Positions 8,471-17,648 of a DNA stretch of 64,000 nt are shown here, piece by piece. The notes below the pieces were generated by a model that worked only from the letters and a program-made list of their open reading frames with translations, had not been told where the DNA came from and searched no databases. This stretch comes from Variovorax sp. SG517 (GTDB lineage Bacteria > Pseudomonadota > Gammaproteobacteria > Burkholderiales > Burkholderiaceae_C): positions 132,080-196,079 of the forward strand of contig NZ_JABMJG010000005.1 of NCBI RefSeq assembly GCF_013376045.1, read 5' to 3'. The position numbers and the translations under genes are program-made. Positions within the stretch are counted from its first letter, which is position 1. Every line of letters begins with the position of its first letter.

Positions 8471-9235
8471 GTGAAGGTCCTTTCCAACTGGCGCTCCGTG
8501 CGCCTGTGGGAAACACAGGTGGAGCGCGAACTCCACCGCAAGTACAGCCTGCGCACGCACGGCATCCTCATCGGCAGCTTCACGCTGCTGCTGATGTGGG
8601 GCGTCTCTGCGCTGCAGATGCACCTGCTGCACGTCGATTCGCTCGCTGTGCGCTACTTCCTTACGCTGGGCGTGGGGTACCTGGGCTATCTGCTGGTGCT
8701 GCGCTGGTGGGCGAAGCGCCTCGTCGAGGAGCGCGGCCTCGATCTGAACGTCGACGCGCCCGACTTCGAGTTCGGCGGCGGACGCGGCGGCGGTTCGCAC
8801 GGGCACACGAGCGTCGGCGAGGCTCCGGGCGATGGTGGCGGCGGTGGCGGCGGCAGTGGCCTCTCCGACATCGCCAGCGGCGCGTTCGACGTGGCCGGCG
8901 GCGCGGACGAGGGCGCGGTGGTCGTCATCCCGGTGATCGCCGTCTTCCTGATCTGCGCCGCCGTCCTGTTCGGCGCGGGCTCGCTGGTGCTGCTGTACTT
9001 CAGCTGGGACGCGCTGCTGGCCGTGGCCATCGAGATCGCGTTCTCCTACGTCTCGGCCCGCGCCGCGGTGCGCGTGGCGCGCGAGGGCTGGCTCATGGCT
9101 GCGGTGCGGCTCACCTGGAAGCCGCTGCTGGGCGCGGTGATCTGCGCGGTGGCGCTGGGCGCGCTGCTCGACCACTTCATGCCGCAGGTCGACTCCCTGC
9201 CCGAGGCGGTGCGCGTCCTGATGAAGAAGCACTGA
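8471..9235 (+). CDS. Membrane protein with glycine-rich loop, function unknown
   Basis: A 254-residue protein not recognised as a named family. Two hydrophobic segments lie around residues 30-50 and 64-80, then comes a hydrophilic low-complexity stretch (about residues 100-150) with an uninterrupted run of glycines (DGGGGGGGSG), and then two or three further membrane segments (VVVIPVIAVFLICAAVLF, about 150-175; LLGAVICAVALGALLDHF, near the end). It starts 4 bases after alr. Its 3' end overlaps the converging LysR gene by 59 bases. The function is open. Confidence 0.75.
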   Translation: MKVLSNWRSVRLWETQVERELHRKYSLRTHGILIGSFTLLLMWGVSALQMHLLHVDSLAVRYFLTLGVGYLGYLLVLRWWAKRLVEERGLDLNVDAPDFEFGGGRGGGSHGHTSVGEAPGDGGGGGGGSGLSDIASGAFDVAGGADEGAVVVIPVIAVFLICAAVLFGAGSLVLLYFSWDALLAVAIEIAFSYVSARAAVRVAREGWLMAAVRLTWKPLLGAVICAVALGALLDHFMPQVDSLPEAVRVLMKKH

Positions 9236-10142
9236 GCGCGCTCGTCAGGTGATCGACCAGCGCCCTGCACTTGGGCGCCATGAAGCGGTTGGGCGGGTAC
9301 AGGATGTACGCGTGGCCCCGGTAGTTTCCGCGGTACTCCCAGCCGGTCAGCACGCGCACGAGGCTGCCCGCGTCCAGCGCCTCCTGGGCGACGAAGGCCG
9401 GCACCACGGCCACGCCCAGGTCCGCCAGCGCGCCTTCGAGCCGCATCTCGCTGTGGTTCGAGACATAGCGGCCGCGCACGATGACTTCCGCTTCGTCCCC
9501 GCCTTCACTCTTGCCGAACCGCCAGTGGTTGTCGCGCTCGTGCTCGCCCAGCGAAAGGCAGCTGTGGGCGGCAAGATCGCCCGGGTGCTCGATGGGACCG
9601 TGCGCCGCCAGGTAGCGCGGCGAGGCGCAGAGGACGTGCGCCACCGGCATCAGTTGCCGCGCCACCAGCCCCTCGGGCGGCTTCGTCGTCAGCCGGACCA
9701 CCAGGTCGACGCCTTCGCGGATTGGATCGACGTCGCGGTCGGCCACGATGAGCTGCACGTCCACGTCGGGGTAGCGTCGCAGGAATTCGAGGATGTGCGC
9801 ATGCAGCACGCGCCGCGCGAAGGCCTTGGGCGCGCTGATGCGCACCAGCCCGCTCGGACCCGCGGCGAACTGCTGCCCGATCTCCATCGCGCCCTGCGCC
9901 GCCAGCACCAGCTCGCGGCAGCGCGCGAAGGCCTCGGTGCCCGGCTCGGTCAGCCGCAGCTGGCGCGTGGTGCGCTGCAGCAGCTGGACGCCGATCTCCT
10001 TTTCGAGCCGCTTCACCTGCCGGCTCGCCGCCGACGGCGTCATGCCCAGCAGGTCGGCCGCGGCCGAGAAGCTGCCGAGCTCGGCGACCCGCACGAAGGT
10101 CACCATCTCCGGCAGCACCTTGAGAAATGAATTCGTTCCCAC
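9177..10142 (-). CDS. LysR-family transcriptional regulator
   Basis: A LysR regulator with an N-terminal winged helix-turn-helix (FVRVAELGSFSAAADLLGMT, then PSAASRQVKRLEKEIG) and a C-terminal effector-binding domain. The GTG start at 10142 gives 321 residues and the usual 10-15 residues before the helix; an ATG at 10106 (309 residues) is the alternative. An AGGA site stands 10 bases before the GTG. It is divergent from an EamA exporter gene, the common layout in which a LysR protein controls its neighbour. The last 59 bases overlap the converging membrane-protein gene. Confidence 0.88.
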   Translation of the reverse strand: MGTNSFLKVLPEMVTFVRVAELGSFSAAADLLGMTPSAASRQVKRLEKEIGVQLLQRTTRQLRLTEPGTEAFARCRELVLAAQGAMEIGQQFAAGPSGLVRISAPKAFARRVLHAHILEFLRRYPDVDVQLIVADRDVDPIREGVDLVVRLTTKPPEGLVARQLMPVAHVLCASPRYLAAHGPIEHPGDLAAHSCLSLGEHERDNHWRFGKSEGGDEAEVIVRGRYVSNHSEMRLEGALADLGVAVVPAFVAQEALDAGSLVRVLTGWEYRGNYRGHAYILYPPNRFMAPKCRALVDHLTSALSASSSGRAPPRAGSRPAA

Positions 10143-10259
10143 GACGCAATAGTCCTGTTCCGGCCGACGCCTGTGCGGCCCGGGTGATGCCCGGAACAAT
10201 TTCCTGCCCGGCGGATGCGTCGGGTTATCGGAAATGTTCACGGACGGCGCAAGCGAAGT

Positions 10260-11195
10260 ATGGATTCAAAGACGAAGAGGCCGGCGGGCATCGGCCTCGC
10301 CGAAGTCATGCTGCTGCTGGTGGCCGCCGTGTGGGGCGGCAGCTATGCGGTGGCCAAGCAGGCGACGCAGCAGCTGCCGGTGCTGGAGTTCATCGCGCTG
10401 CGTTTCGGGCTGACCTTCCTCGTGCTGCTGCCCGCGCTGAAGCCGCTGTTCGGCGCCGGTTGGCAGCGGGGCCTTGCGGTGGGCGGCCTGCTCGGCGCGA
10501 ACCTGCTGGCGATCTTCGTCTGCGAGACCTTCGGCGTGTCGCTCACCACGGCCAGCAACGCAGCCCTCCTCATCAGCCTGTGCGTCGCGCTCACGCCCTT
10601 CGTCGAATGGTGGCTGCTGGGCCAGCGGCCGGCGCGGCGCATGTTCTGGGCCGCCGGACTGTCGGCGCTGGGCGCGGCGATGCTCTCGGCCACGTCGCCT
10701 GCCGAGCTTTCGGTGGGCTGGGGCGACGGCCTGATGGTGATCGCGGCCTTCCTGCGCGCCGTGATGGTCTGCATGACGCGGCGGCTCGCCGGACACCACG
10801 CGATGCCGGCGCTGACGCTGACGGCGGTGCAGTCCGGCGTGATGGCCCTCGGCGCGGCGGTGCTCGCCCTGATCGCCTCGCCGGCCGGCGGCGCATGGCA
10901 CGTTTCGCCCGCCACCGCTTCTTTCTGGTGGGGCATGGCCTACCTCGTGCTGCTGTGCACCGTCTTCGCCTTCTTCGCGCAGAACCATGCGGCCTCGCGT
11001 TCGAGCCCGAGCCGCGTGTCGCTGCTGATGGGCAGCGAGCCGGTGTTCGGCGCGCTGATCGCGGCCTGCGGCTTCGGCGAGCGAATCGGGCCGTGGGGCT
11101 GGGCAGGGGGCTTGCTGATCGTCTGCGCGGCGTGGTGGGTGACGATGCCGGCGAGGGAGGCTTCGGGCCAGGCTGTCGCCGGCGACACGGCCTGA
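10260..11195 (+). CDS. EamA-family (DMT) transporter
   Basis: A 311-residue ten-helix exporter of the EamA type. The first repeat starts GLAEVMLLLVAAVWGGSYAV and the second near residue 155 (GWGDGLMVIAAFLRAVMVCM). The final helix pair contains LLMGSEPVFGALIA, the usual PVF/PVxA motif of the second repeat. The substrate is unknown. It is transcribed away from the LysR gene 117 bases upstream and is the likely target of that regulator. An in-frame ATG at 10215 is possible, but the chosen start fits the family better. Confidence 0.87.
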   Translation: MDSKTKRPAGIGLAEVMLLLVAAVWGGSYAVAKQATQQLPVLEFIALRFGLTFLVLLPALKPLFGAGWQRGLAVGGLLGANLLAIFVCETFGVSLTTASNAALLISLCVALTPFVEWWLLGQRPARRMFWAAGLSALGAAMLSATSPAELSVGWGDGLMVIAAFLRAVMVCMTRRLAGHHAMPALTLTAVQSGVMALGAAVLALIASPAGGAWHVSPATASFWWGMAYLVLLCTVFAFFAQNHAASRSSPSRVSLLMGSEPVFGALIAACGFGERIGPWGWAGGLLIVCAAWWVTMPAREASGQAVAGDTA

Positions 11196-11281
11196 GGGAG
11201 CGCGGACCCGCCGTGTCTCTTGCTGCGGACGATGGCGCCCGGCGCTCGGAGACAATCCGCGCCGGGAGGAATTTCGTTCAC

Positions 11282-12139
11282 ATGATTTCGAAGAAACAGG
11301 GAGCGCGCGCCGCCTGGCGCGCATGCGGCATCGCGCTGGCGGTAGCCGCCATCTCGGCGCATGCCGAAACCGACGCGGCGGCGCCGGCGGACCCGCAGCG
11401 ATCGCAGGCCACGGAGGCCGTCGCAGAGGCACCCGCCGTGCCGGCCGCACCTATAGAACCGGCCGCACCCGCCGCACTCGCTGCGGCAGCCGCGCCGGCG
11501 GCACCCCAGACCCGCGTGCGCTTCGCCCGCGGCAACTACAAGCCGGGCATCGAACAGCTTCGCGTGGTCCGCCGCGAGAACACGATGAACAACATCGCGG
11601 GGCAGGTGGCGCTGAACATCGCGCTGTCAGTCATCGCGGGCGGCGTGAGCGTCGGCGCGCAGGGCTTCTCGAAGGACGATCTCGGCGGCACCACGCTGGA
11701 GGCGCTCAAGGACGACCCGCTGGGCGCCAACCCGGCCATCGGCGAGCTCAGCGATGCGCTCGGCAAGGTCGCCACCGACATCTACCGCAGGCGCGCCGAG
11801 GCCGCCTACGCCACGGCCCTGACCGACGGCTCCACGCCCGAGGAGATCGAGGAGGCGCGCAAGGTGCAGGCGGTGGCGGACACGCCGCTGCTTCCGGGCT
11901 CCTGGCACCTGGTCTACGAGAACCTGACCGGCTCGGACGAGCTGTTCCGCCTGAAGTTCGGCGCCGCGCTCGGCCGCGCGGGCTTCATGCGTCCGCCTGC
12001 CGAGTGCTTCTATCAGTCGGAGCCGGTCGCATGGAACGAATGGCAGGCCGACAACTGGCAGCGGCTGCGCGAGGAGCGCGCCAAGGCCGTGGCGCGTTGC
12101 ACCGAGACGCTTTCGGCCACGCCCGAAAAGTTCTGGTGA
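11282..12139 (+). CDS. Secreted Ala/Pro-rich protein of unknown function
   Basis: A 285-residue protein with a signal peptide (GIALAVAAISAHAETDA, cleavage near residue 28), then a low-complexity Ala/Pro/Glu stretch to about residue 75 (PAAPIEPAAPAALAAAAAP) and a folded C-terminal part of about 210 residues. The folded part holds one hydrophobic segment (VALNIALSVIAGGVSVGAQG), an acidic helix (STPEEIEEARKVQ) and conserved-looking aromatic residues (PGSWHLVYENLTG, EWQADNWQRL). The Ala/Pro stretch could be a periplasmic spacer. A GGGAGGA ribosome site supports the start. The family is not recognised. Confidence 0.78.
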   Translation: MISKKQGARAAWRACGIALAVAAISAHAETDAAAPADPQRSQATEAVAEAPAVPAAPIEPAAPAALAAAAAPAAPQTRVRFARGNYKPGIEQLRVVRRENTMNNIAGQVALNIALSVIAGGVSVGAQGFSKDDLGGTTLEALKDDPLGANPAIGELSDALGKVATDIYRRRAEAAYATALTDGSTPEEIEEARKVQAVADTPLLPGSWHLVYENLTGSDELFRLKFGAALGRAGFMRPPAECFYQSEPVAWNEWQADNWQRLREERAKAVARCTETLSATPEKFW

Positions 12140-12146
12140 ACGCGTC

Positions 12147-12818
12147 CTAGGCCGCGCGGAACGCCTGCACGGCCGCGGGCTGCCGGTTCAGCCCCAGTTC
12201 GTCGTCGGCACAGAGGATGGCGAAGGCCCGGTGCTTCTCGCCGAAGCTCATGACGGGGCCGGCGTGGTGCAGCGACCGGTGGTTGAAGGCCACCACGTCG
12301 CCCGGGTCCACCTCGTAGCCCACGATGTCGAAGGCGCTCCGGTTGGCCTCGATGTCGGGCAGCTCGGGGGCTTGCGCCTCGTCGTCCGCCGCCGCGATCC
12401 AGCCGCGCCGGCGGTAGGCCGTCTTCCAGAGGTGGGAGCCGCGCACCACTTCCGGCGCGGTCTCGCGCGGCATGTGGTCCACCGCCATCCAGAGGTGGAC
12501 GATGCGGTGGCTGTCCGCGAGGCCGTAGGACATGTCCTGGTGCCAGGGCGTCGCGGTCGCGGCGCTCACGTCCTTGTCGAAGAGCAGCTGGTCGCAGATC
12601 CAGCGCAGCCGCCGCGTCACGGTGAGCTGCCCGGCGATCTCGCTGGCGCCCGATTCGGACACCACGCGCTGCAGCATGCCGTCGTGCCGCTGCTCGATGC
12701 CGTCGCGCGCCAGTTCTATCCACTGGGGCGAGACGATCCCGCGCAGGCACACGACGCCATCCCGCAGGAACCGGAGGCGCTCGTCGAAGCTCACGCCGCG
12801 AAGCAGTGGGTTGCTCAT
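12147..12818 (-). CDS. Phytanoyl-CoA dioxygenase (PhyH)-family protein
   Basis: A 223-residue non-haem Fe(II)/2-oxoglutarate oxygenase of the PhyH type. The iron ligands can be placed: His93 and Asp95 (TPWHQDMSYG) and a distal histidine at about 184 (NHRSLHHAGPV). The substrate is unknown. It lies immediately downstream of the exopolysaccharide genes on the same strand, 33 bases after the flippase start region ends, with a GAGGAGAT ribosome site of its own. It could modify the polymer or a lipid, or be unrelated. It converges with the secreted-protein gene that ends 7 bases away. Confidence 0.83.
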   Translation of the reverse strand: MSNPLLRGVSFDERLRFLRDGVVCLRGIVSPQWIELARDGIEQRHDGMLQRVVSESGASEIAGQLTVTRRLRWICDQLLFDKDVSAATATPWHQDMSYGLADSHRIVHLWMAVDHMPRETAPEVVRGSHLWKTAYRRRGWIAAADDEAQAPELPDIEANRSAFDIVGYEVDPGDVVAFNHRSLHHAGPVMSFGEKHRAFAILCADDELGLNRQPAAVQAFRAA

Positions 12819-12851
12819 AAGGATCTCCTCCAGCGCCGGACCCGTTCGGGC

Positions 12852-14087
12852 TCAGGCGCGTTGCTCCCCGTTCGCCCGCATCAGGAAGAACAGCCAGGCG
12901 ATCATCAGTGCGGCCATGCAGGCGAAGCCCCACGTCATGGCGTGGACGGTCTGGATGTAGGAGACGGGCGTCCCGGCCGCGAGCATCGCGGCGGCGAACA
13001 CCACCGCGCCGACCACCGAGCACAGCAGCAGGGCGCCGGGCCGCGAGGCTGCCCGGAAGCCGGTGCGCAGGCACATCGTCAGGCCGAAGATCGCGGGTGC
13101 GTAGAAGAAGGGCGAGAAATCCATTCCCCGGTAGTTCTCGCCGAAGGCCAGCACGACGAGGCGGGGCCCCAGCAGGCCCAGCACCACGCCCACGGCCTCG
13201 GCGACCACGAAGCCCAGCAGCACGAAGCCGGTGAAGTCGCGCAGGGACTTCTTCCTTTGCGCTTCCTGTGCCGACTTCCAGTTGGCCGCCAGCTGCGGCA
13301 GCAGGTAGTAGCCCAGCGCCGACAGCACGTACTGCATCGGCAGCAGGAAGGTGATGTAGATCTTCAGCAGGCCGCCCTGCTCGGCGTCGGCCGAGGAGCC
13401 CAGCAGCAGGATGGCGCCGCCCGTCATGATCCAGCTCATGAACTGCGAGAGGCTGGCCTTCCAGCCGTAGGCCATCGATTCACGGACCGTCAGGCCCTGC
13501 ACGTCCCTGGCCGCCGGCAGCGGAAGAACCGTGTGCTTCAGGTTGCCCAGCACGAGGAGGAGAAACGGAATCTGGAGAACGGAAACCAGCAGCAGGGCCT
13601 CCCTCCAGCTCGCCGGCCTTTCGGCGCCGAGCACGACGACGTAGCCCGCCGCGATGAGCGCGCCCGTGACGCACAGCACGACGTAGCGCCGGCCCGCGAG
13701 CAGCAGGCTGCGCGAGATCCAGAAGATCTCGTAGCCCACGATGAGCGCCGCGCCTACACATTGCAGCTGCCCCGGAAAGGCCGCGACCTGCCAGGCCAGG
13801 TAGCCGAGCAGCGAGAACAGGACCACCAGCGCCCACGCCAGCCACGCGGTGGACCGGTCGGCGTAGTAGCGCCTGATGAGCAGGGGCTCGTGCACCATCG
13901 CCATGTGCAGGATGTACTGGAAGCTGACCACCGCCAGGAAGGCGGAGGCCACGCCGAAATCGGCAGGGGAGAGCACGCGCGCGAGGGCGAAGCTCAGCAG
14001 CAGCTGGCTCGCGCTGTAGATGCACTGGTCGGCAACGGCGAAGACCGGACCTCCGAGGCGCCTTGCCAGACCGGACAGACGTTTCAT
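12852..14087 (-). CDS. Polysaccharide flippase (Wzx-like)
   Basis: A 411-residue protein with about twelve membrane segments and the pattern of the MOP/MATE polysaccharide-transporter superfamily (VADQCIYSASQLLLSFALAR near the start; LGYYLLPQLAANW in the middle). Such proteins flip undecaprenyl-linked repeat units across the inner membrane. It is next to a polymerase-like, a glycosyltransferase and wza-wzb-wzc genes, which supports a Wzx role. It begins 5 bases after the stop of the glycoside hydrolase gene, so the genes are one transcription unit. Confidence 0.85.
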   Translation of the reverse strand: MKRLSGLARRLGGPVFAVADQCIYSASQLLLSFALARVLSPADFGVASAFLAVVSFQYILHMAMVHEPLLIRRYYADRSTAWLAWALVVLFSLLGYLAWQVAAFPGQLQCVGAALIVGYEIFWISRSLLLAGRRYVVLCVTGALIAAGYVVVLGAERPASWREALLLVSVLQIPFLLLVLGNLKHTVLPLPAARDVQGLTVRESMAYGWKASLSQFMSWIMTGGAILLLGSSADAEQGGLLKIYITFLLPMQYVLSALGYYLLPQLAANWKSAQEAQRKKSLRDFTGFVLLGFVVAEAVGVVLGLLGPRLVVLAFGENYRGMDFSPFFYAPAIFGLTMCLRTGFRAASRPGALLLCSVVGAVVFAAAMLAAGTPVSYIQTVHAMTWGFACMAALMIAWLFFLMRANGEQRA

Positions 14088-14092
14088 TCCAC

Positions 14093-15418
14093 CTAGTCCG
14101 ATATGGAAAGCAGTACGGGACTGGACGTCGCCTTGACGGTGAACCCCTCGCCCGAGCGGCTGCCGCAGCTGCCTTCGCGCATCACGGGAAAGAAATCGAC
14201 GCGCGTGCACTTGCTGCCGCTCGCGCCCGCGGGGACCGACACGGTCTTCTCGCCGCCCTGCGTCCACACCACGTTCAGCAGCGACTGGCCGCGGCGCAGC
14301 ACCAGCCGGTTCGCGCCGCCGGCGTCCTGGTAGGACACCTTCTGCGAGTGCCGGACGATCTTGAGGAATTCGGTGAGCGCCGAATAGGCCTCCTTCTTCT
14401 CGCCGCCCTTCGACTTGAGGCCGAAGTTGTCCTCCTTCGAGAAGTAGGAGTCGCCGCGGTCGCGCCAGGAGTAGAGGTTCAGCAGCCGGATGCCCGCGGC
14501 GGCGTTGATCAGGTATTCCCTGAAGATCAGCGAGGCCTGCGCGCCCTGGTCGCGCACCGGCATGTACGAGGCATAGCCCCACTCCGAAGCGACGATGCCG
14601 GTCTTGTTCAGCTGGCGGCGGTCGAGCTGCACGCGCAGCTTCTCGTAGTCGGCCAGCGCCGTCTCGGGCACCGAGCGGTAGGGGTGGATGGAGATATCCG
14701 TCAGGCAGTCGCTCTTGGCGGCGGAGACGAAGGCGTCTTCGAGCTCGGTAGGGACCTTGCCGTTGCTGCCGCCGACGAAGGGCAGCTTCGCGAAGCCGAA
14801 CCCGACGATGATGTCCGGGCGGATCTGCCGCTGCGCCAGCTTGCTGCAAAGCGCCGAAGAGGCCGCCCCGAACTCCGGCACCAGGGCGGGCTGCAGGAAG
14901 GTCTTGTTGTCGGGCTCGTTCCAGATTTCCCAGACGGCTACGTCGGCCGAATGCGCCTTGATGAAGTCGCTCGCGAAGTCGGCGAACAGGCTTTCCTTGC
15001 CGGCATTGCCGGGGCCGCCGCGCAGGTCGCCGGGCTCGTGGCCCCAGATCTCCTTGCCGCCGAACAGCGTCACGATGGCGCCGAGCCTGGCCTGGCGCAC
15101 GCGCTGGATGAGCTTCGGATAGTCGATCAGCGTCGGGTTGACGCTCTTCAGCGGAGGCCGCACGCCGAAGCGCACGAGCTCGAAGCCCGACGCGCGGATT
15201 TCGCGCAGGTCGTCGTCGGTGATGGTCGCCGGGTCGATCTGCACGCTCAGCGCGACCGGGTACTCCGAGCTCAGGGTGCCGATGCCCCGCGCCTCGGCCG
15301 GCCCGGCCGCCACGGCTGCTGCAGCCGCTGCCGTCGCGAGGAGCAGGGCGCCGAGCCCGCCGGCGAGCTTGCGGGAAAGAAGGCTGGGCATCGTCATGGA
15401 AGTCGTGGAGGTCTTCAT
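14093..15418 (-). CDS. Secreted glycoside hydrolase-like protein (clan GH-A fold)
   Basis: A 441-residue protein with an N-terminal signal or anchor (KLAGGLGALLLATAAAAAAV, residues 17-36) and a TIM-barrel hydrolase of the GH5/GH39 type. The acid/base motif is WEIWNEPD with Glu168; a likely nucleophile is Glu279 in GIVASEWGYAS; His245 lies in SIHPYRS. The C-terminal 80 residues or so look like a small beta domain. The start codon overlaps the stop of the glycosyltransferase gene by four bases (ATGA), so translation is coupled. A periplasmic polymer-trimming role in exopolysaccharide production is likely by position. Confidence 0.82.
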   Translation of the reverse strand: MKTSTTSMTMPSLLSRKLAGGLGALLLATAAAAAAVAAGPAEARGIGTLSSEYPVALSVQIDPATITDDDLREIRASGFELVRFGVRPPLKSVNPTLIDYPKLIQRVRQARLGAIVTLFGGKEIWGHEPGDLRGGPGNAGKESLFADFASDFIKAHSADVAVWEIWNEPDNKTFLQPALVPEFGAASSALCSKLAQRQIRPDIIVGFGFAKLPFVGGSNGKVPTELEDAFVSAAKSDCLTDISIHPYRSVPETALADYEKLRVQLDRRQLNKTGIVASEWGYASYMPVRDQGAQASLIFREYLINAAAGIRLLNLYSWRDRGDSYFSKEDNFGLKSKGGEKKEAYSALTEFLKIVRHSQKVSYQDAGGANRLVLRRGQSLLNVVWTQGGEKTVSVPAGASGSKCTRVDFFPVMREGSCGSRSGEGFTVKATSSPVLLSISD

Positions 15419-16485
15419 GGCAGCACCGATTCCTTGTACAGGTCGACGATGGCGGCGTTCATGCGCTGCGAGGTGAACTTCTCCTCGAAGATCCTCCGCC
15501 CCGTCTGCCCCATCTGCCGCAGGGTCTGCTCGGGCATGCGGTCGATCTCGCGCAGCATCTGGTCGATGTGGTCCAGCTCGAAGAGACGGCCGCTGCGGTC
15601 GTTCTCGACGATGTCGACCAGGCCGCCCACGGCGGATGCGAACACGGCCTTGCTCCGCGCCATCGCCTCGACGGCGACGAGGCCGAAGCCTTCCCAGCGC
15701 GACGGAACGATGATGGCGTCGCACGTCTGGTAGACCGCGTCGAGCGCGTCCTTCTCGAGCCAGCCCTTGAATTCCACGCGCTCGGGCTGCGCGAGCTGGA
15801 GGTCCTTGCGCACCGCGTCGCCGACCACGATCAGCCTGAAGTCGGGCCGGACCCTGGCGTAGGCATCGAGCAGGAGGTCGATGCCCTTTTGCCGGTCGAG
15901 GCGGCCAACGAAGAGGATCGTGCGCGGCCCGGCTTCGCCGTCGCGAAGCGGCAGGCGCGCCGGCGCGGGGCCCACGGAGTCGATCCCGTTGGGAATGCAG
16001 GTGCACCGCCTGATGCCCGACTTCGACGCGATCCGCACCTCGTGGCGGCTGATGCAGATGATGGCGTCGCTGCGCGAGGACAGCAGCCGCTCGATCCAGC
16101 GGTAGGCCGACTTCTTGTAGCGCGACGCCGCCTGGTCGAATGCCCAGCCGTGGGAGCAGTAGACGATCTTCACCTCGCTGGGTATCTGGCCGAGCAGCGC
16201 CATCGAGCGCACGATGCCGCCCGCGATCGAGCTGTGCAGGTGCAGCACCGAGGGCCGCTCCGTCTCGATGATCTTCTTCACCCGCTTGGCGTAGCCCACC
16301 AGCGACAGCGGGCTGCGCGCGGTGGGCACCACGTGGGCGCTCTCGGGGTTCAGCCAGTCGACGTTGCCGGGCAGGATGAACTTCACCTGGCTGATCTCCG
16401 GCGAGTTCCGCTGGAAGTTCGAGACGATCCGGAGATAGGTCTCCAGTCCGCCCTTGAGCGTTTCCGCGACGTGCAGGACTTTCAT
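15415..16485 (-). CDS. Glycosyltransferase family 4
   Basis: A 356-residue GT-B fold glycosyltransferase. The N-terminal domain begins MKVLHVAETLKGGLETYLRI and the C-terminal nucleotide-sugar domain starts near residue 188 with TILFVGRLDRQKGIDLLLDA. The E-x7-E motif is Glu265 to Glu273 (WEGFGLVAVEAM). GT4 enzymes add a sugar to a lipid-linked acceptor at the cytoplasmic face. This is the only ordinary glycosyltransferase in the locus. The gene ends in a four-base overlap with the hydrolase gene and starts 17 bases after the pyruvyl transferase stop. Confidence 0.9.
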   Translation of the reverse strand: MKVLHVAETLKGGLETYLRIVSNFQRNSPEISQVKFILPGNVDWLNPESAHVVPTARSPLSLVGYAKRVKKIIETERPSVLHLHSSIAGGIVRSMALLGQIPSEVKIVYCSHGWAFDQAASRYKKSAYRWIERLLSSRSDAIICISRHEVRIASKSGIRRCTCIPNGIDSVGPAPARLPLRDGEAGPRTILFVGRLDRQKGIDLLLDAYARVRPDFRLIVVGDAVRKDLQLAQPERVEFKGWLEKDALDAVYQTCDAIIVPSRWEGFGLVAVEAMARSKAVFASAVGGLVDIVENDRSGRLFELDHIDQMLREIDRMPEQTLRQMGQTGRRIFEEKFTSQRMNAAIVDLYKESVLP

Positions 16486-16502
16486 GGGATTCACTCCTCG
16501 GC

Positions 16503-17648
16503 TCAGATCAATGCGTGGGTTCCGGCGATGACGGCGGACTGCAGCTCGTGCAGCCGCTCGCGGTCGTTTCGCGCCTGGAGCAGCGCCAGCACGGAGGCCT
16601 TCAGCTCGTCGTGCCGGGGCGAGAGGCCGAACAGGTGCTGGGTGCGGTTCGTGAGCTGGAAGAAGGACTCGACCTTCTTGTCCCAGTTCATGCCCAGCGA
16701 GGGAATGCCCAGGCTGTAGGCGACGATGTTCGCGTGCAGCCTGTGGGCGGCGATGCACGAGCAGGCGCTGATCAGCGAGACGAGGTCGTCGGGGCGCTTC
16801 GGAACGGCGAACGAGAAGTTCGCCGCCGTCGCGCGCGAGGAAATCTCGGCCAGGACCTTGTTGTCCTCCGCCGCGCCGTTCGTGAAGTACAGCACCCGGG
16901 CGCCTTCGGCCTGCAGCGCTTCGGCCAGGCCCGAGAAGAACTCCGCCGAACCGACGGTGCGCGTGCTGCCGTACTCGGAATTCATCACCAGGGCGTCGAG
17001 GCTGCTCACACAGATGCCCACGTCCCACTTCTTCTCGGGCGAGAGCTCTTCGGAGAAGGCGCTCGCGCAGACCAGCGCCGGATCGGGCACCACGCTGATG
17101 CGGCTGCGCGGAATGCGGAAGAAGGCGTGCAGGTTGTTAGCCGAATCCACGTCGCGCGTGGCATAGAAGACCGGCGCGGCGTTCTGGAGGAACTTGCCCA
17201 CGAGCAGCTTTCCCCAGAACGACCACCTGGCCGTGACCCCCACCGACACCACCGCCACCTTCTTCCCGCGCAGCAGCCTGCCCAGGAAGAAGAGCTTGGA
17301 CGGGAAGTTCAGCGCCACGTCGCAGAAGAGCTGGCCGCCGCCGACGATGACCAGGTCGGCATCGGCCACCGCGGCCTGCCATTGCCTGCGCCAGCTCAGC
17401 AGGTAGTTCTTCAGGCAGTAGGCGAAAACGATTGCGGAACGCAGCAGCGAAGGCAGCTTCTGGAAGATGCCGAACGCGCCGCCGCCGCGCAGGTTCGATT
17501 CGTCGAACGCGACGCGCCCGGCGATGTCGAGGAATTCGACCTTTACGCCCGGGTACTTCATGTCCGCGATGTGGGCCAGCGATGCCGCGATGACGCCGTC
17601 ACCCAGGTTGTCGCTGAACGGCACCGCGCAGATCAGTATTTTTTTCAT
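16503..17648 (-). CDS. Polysaccharide pyruvyl transferase family protein
   Basis: A 381-residue protein of the pyruvyl transferase family (CsaB/WcaK-like), which adds ketal-linked pyruvate from phosphoenolpyruvate to a sugar. The N-terminus has the usual NLGDGVIAASL motif (about residues 14-24), the middle holds DADLVIVGGGQLFCD (about 98-112), and the C-terminal half carries the HRLHANIVAYSLGIPSLGM signature (about 300-320). The start codon overlaps the stop of the polymerase-like gene by four bases. Pyruvate would give the polymer a negative charge. The acceptor sugar is unknown. Confidence 0.87.
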   Translation of the reverse strand: MKKILICAVPFSDNLGDGVIAASLAHIADMKYPGVKVEFLDIAGRVAFDESNLRGGGAFGIFQKLPSLLRSAIVFAYCLKNYLLSWRRQWQAAVADADLVIVGGGQLFCDVALNFPSKLFFLGRLLRGKKVAVVSVGVTARWSFWGKLLVGKFLQNAAPVFYATRDVDSANNLHAFFRIPRSRISVVPDPALVCASAFSEELSPEKKWDVGICVSSLDALVMNSEYGSTRTVGSAEFFSGLAEALQAEGARVLYFTNGAAEDNKVLAEISSRATAANFSFAVPKRPDDLVSLISACSCIAAHRLHANIVAYSLGIPSLGMNWDKKVESFFQLTNRTQHLFGLSPRHDELKASVLALLQARNDRERLHELQSAVIAGTHALI

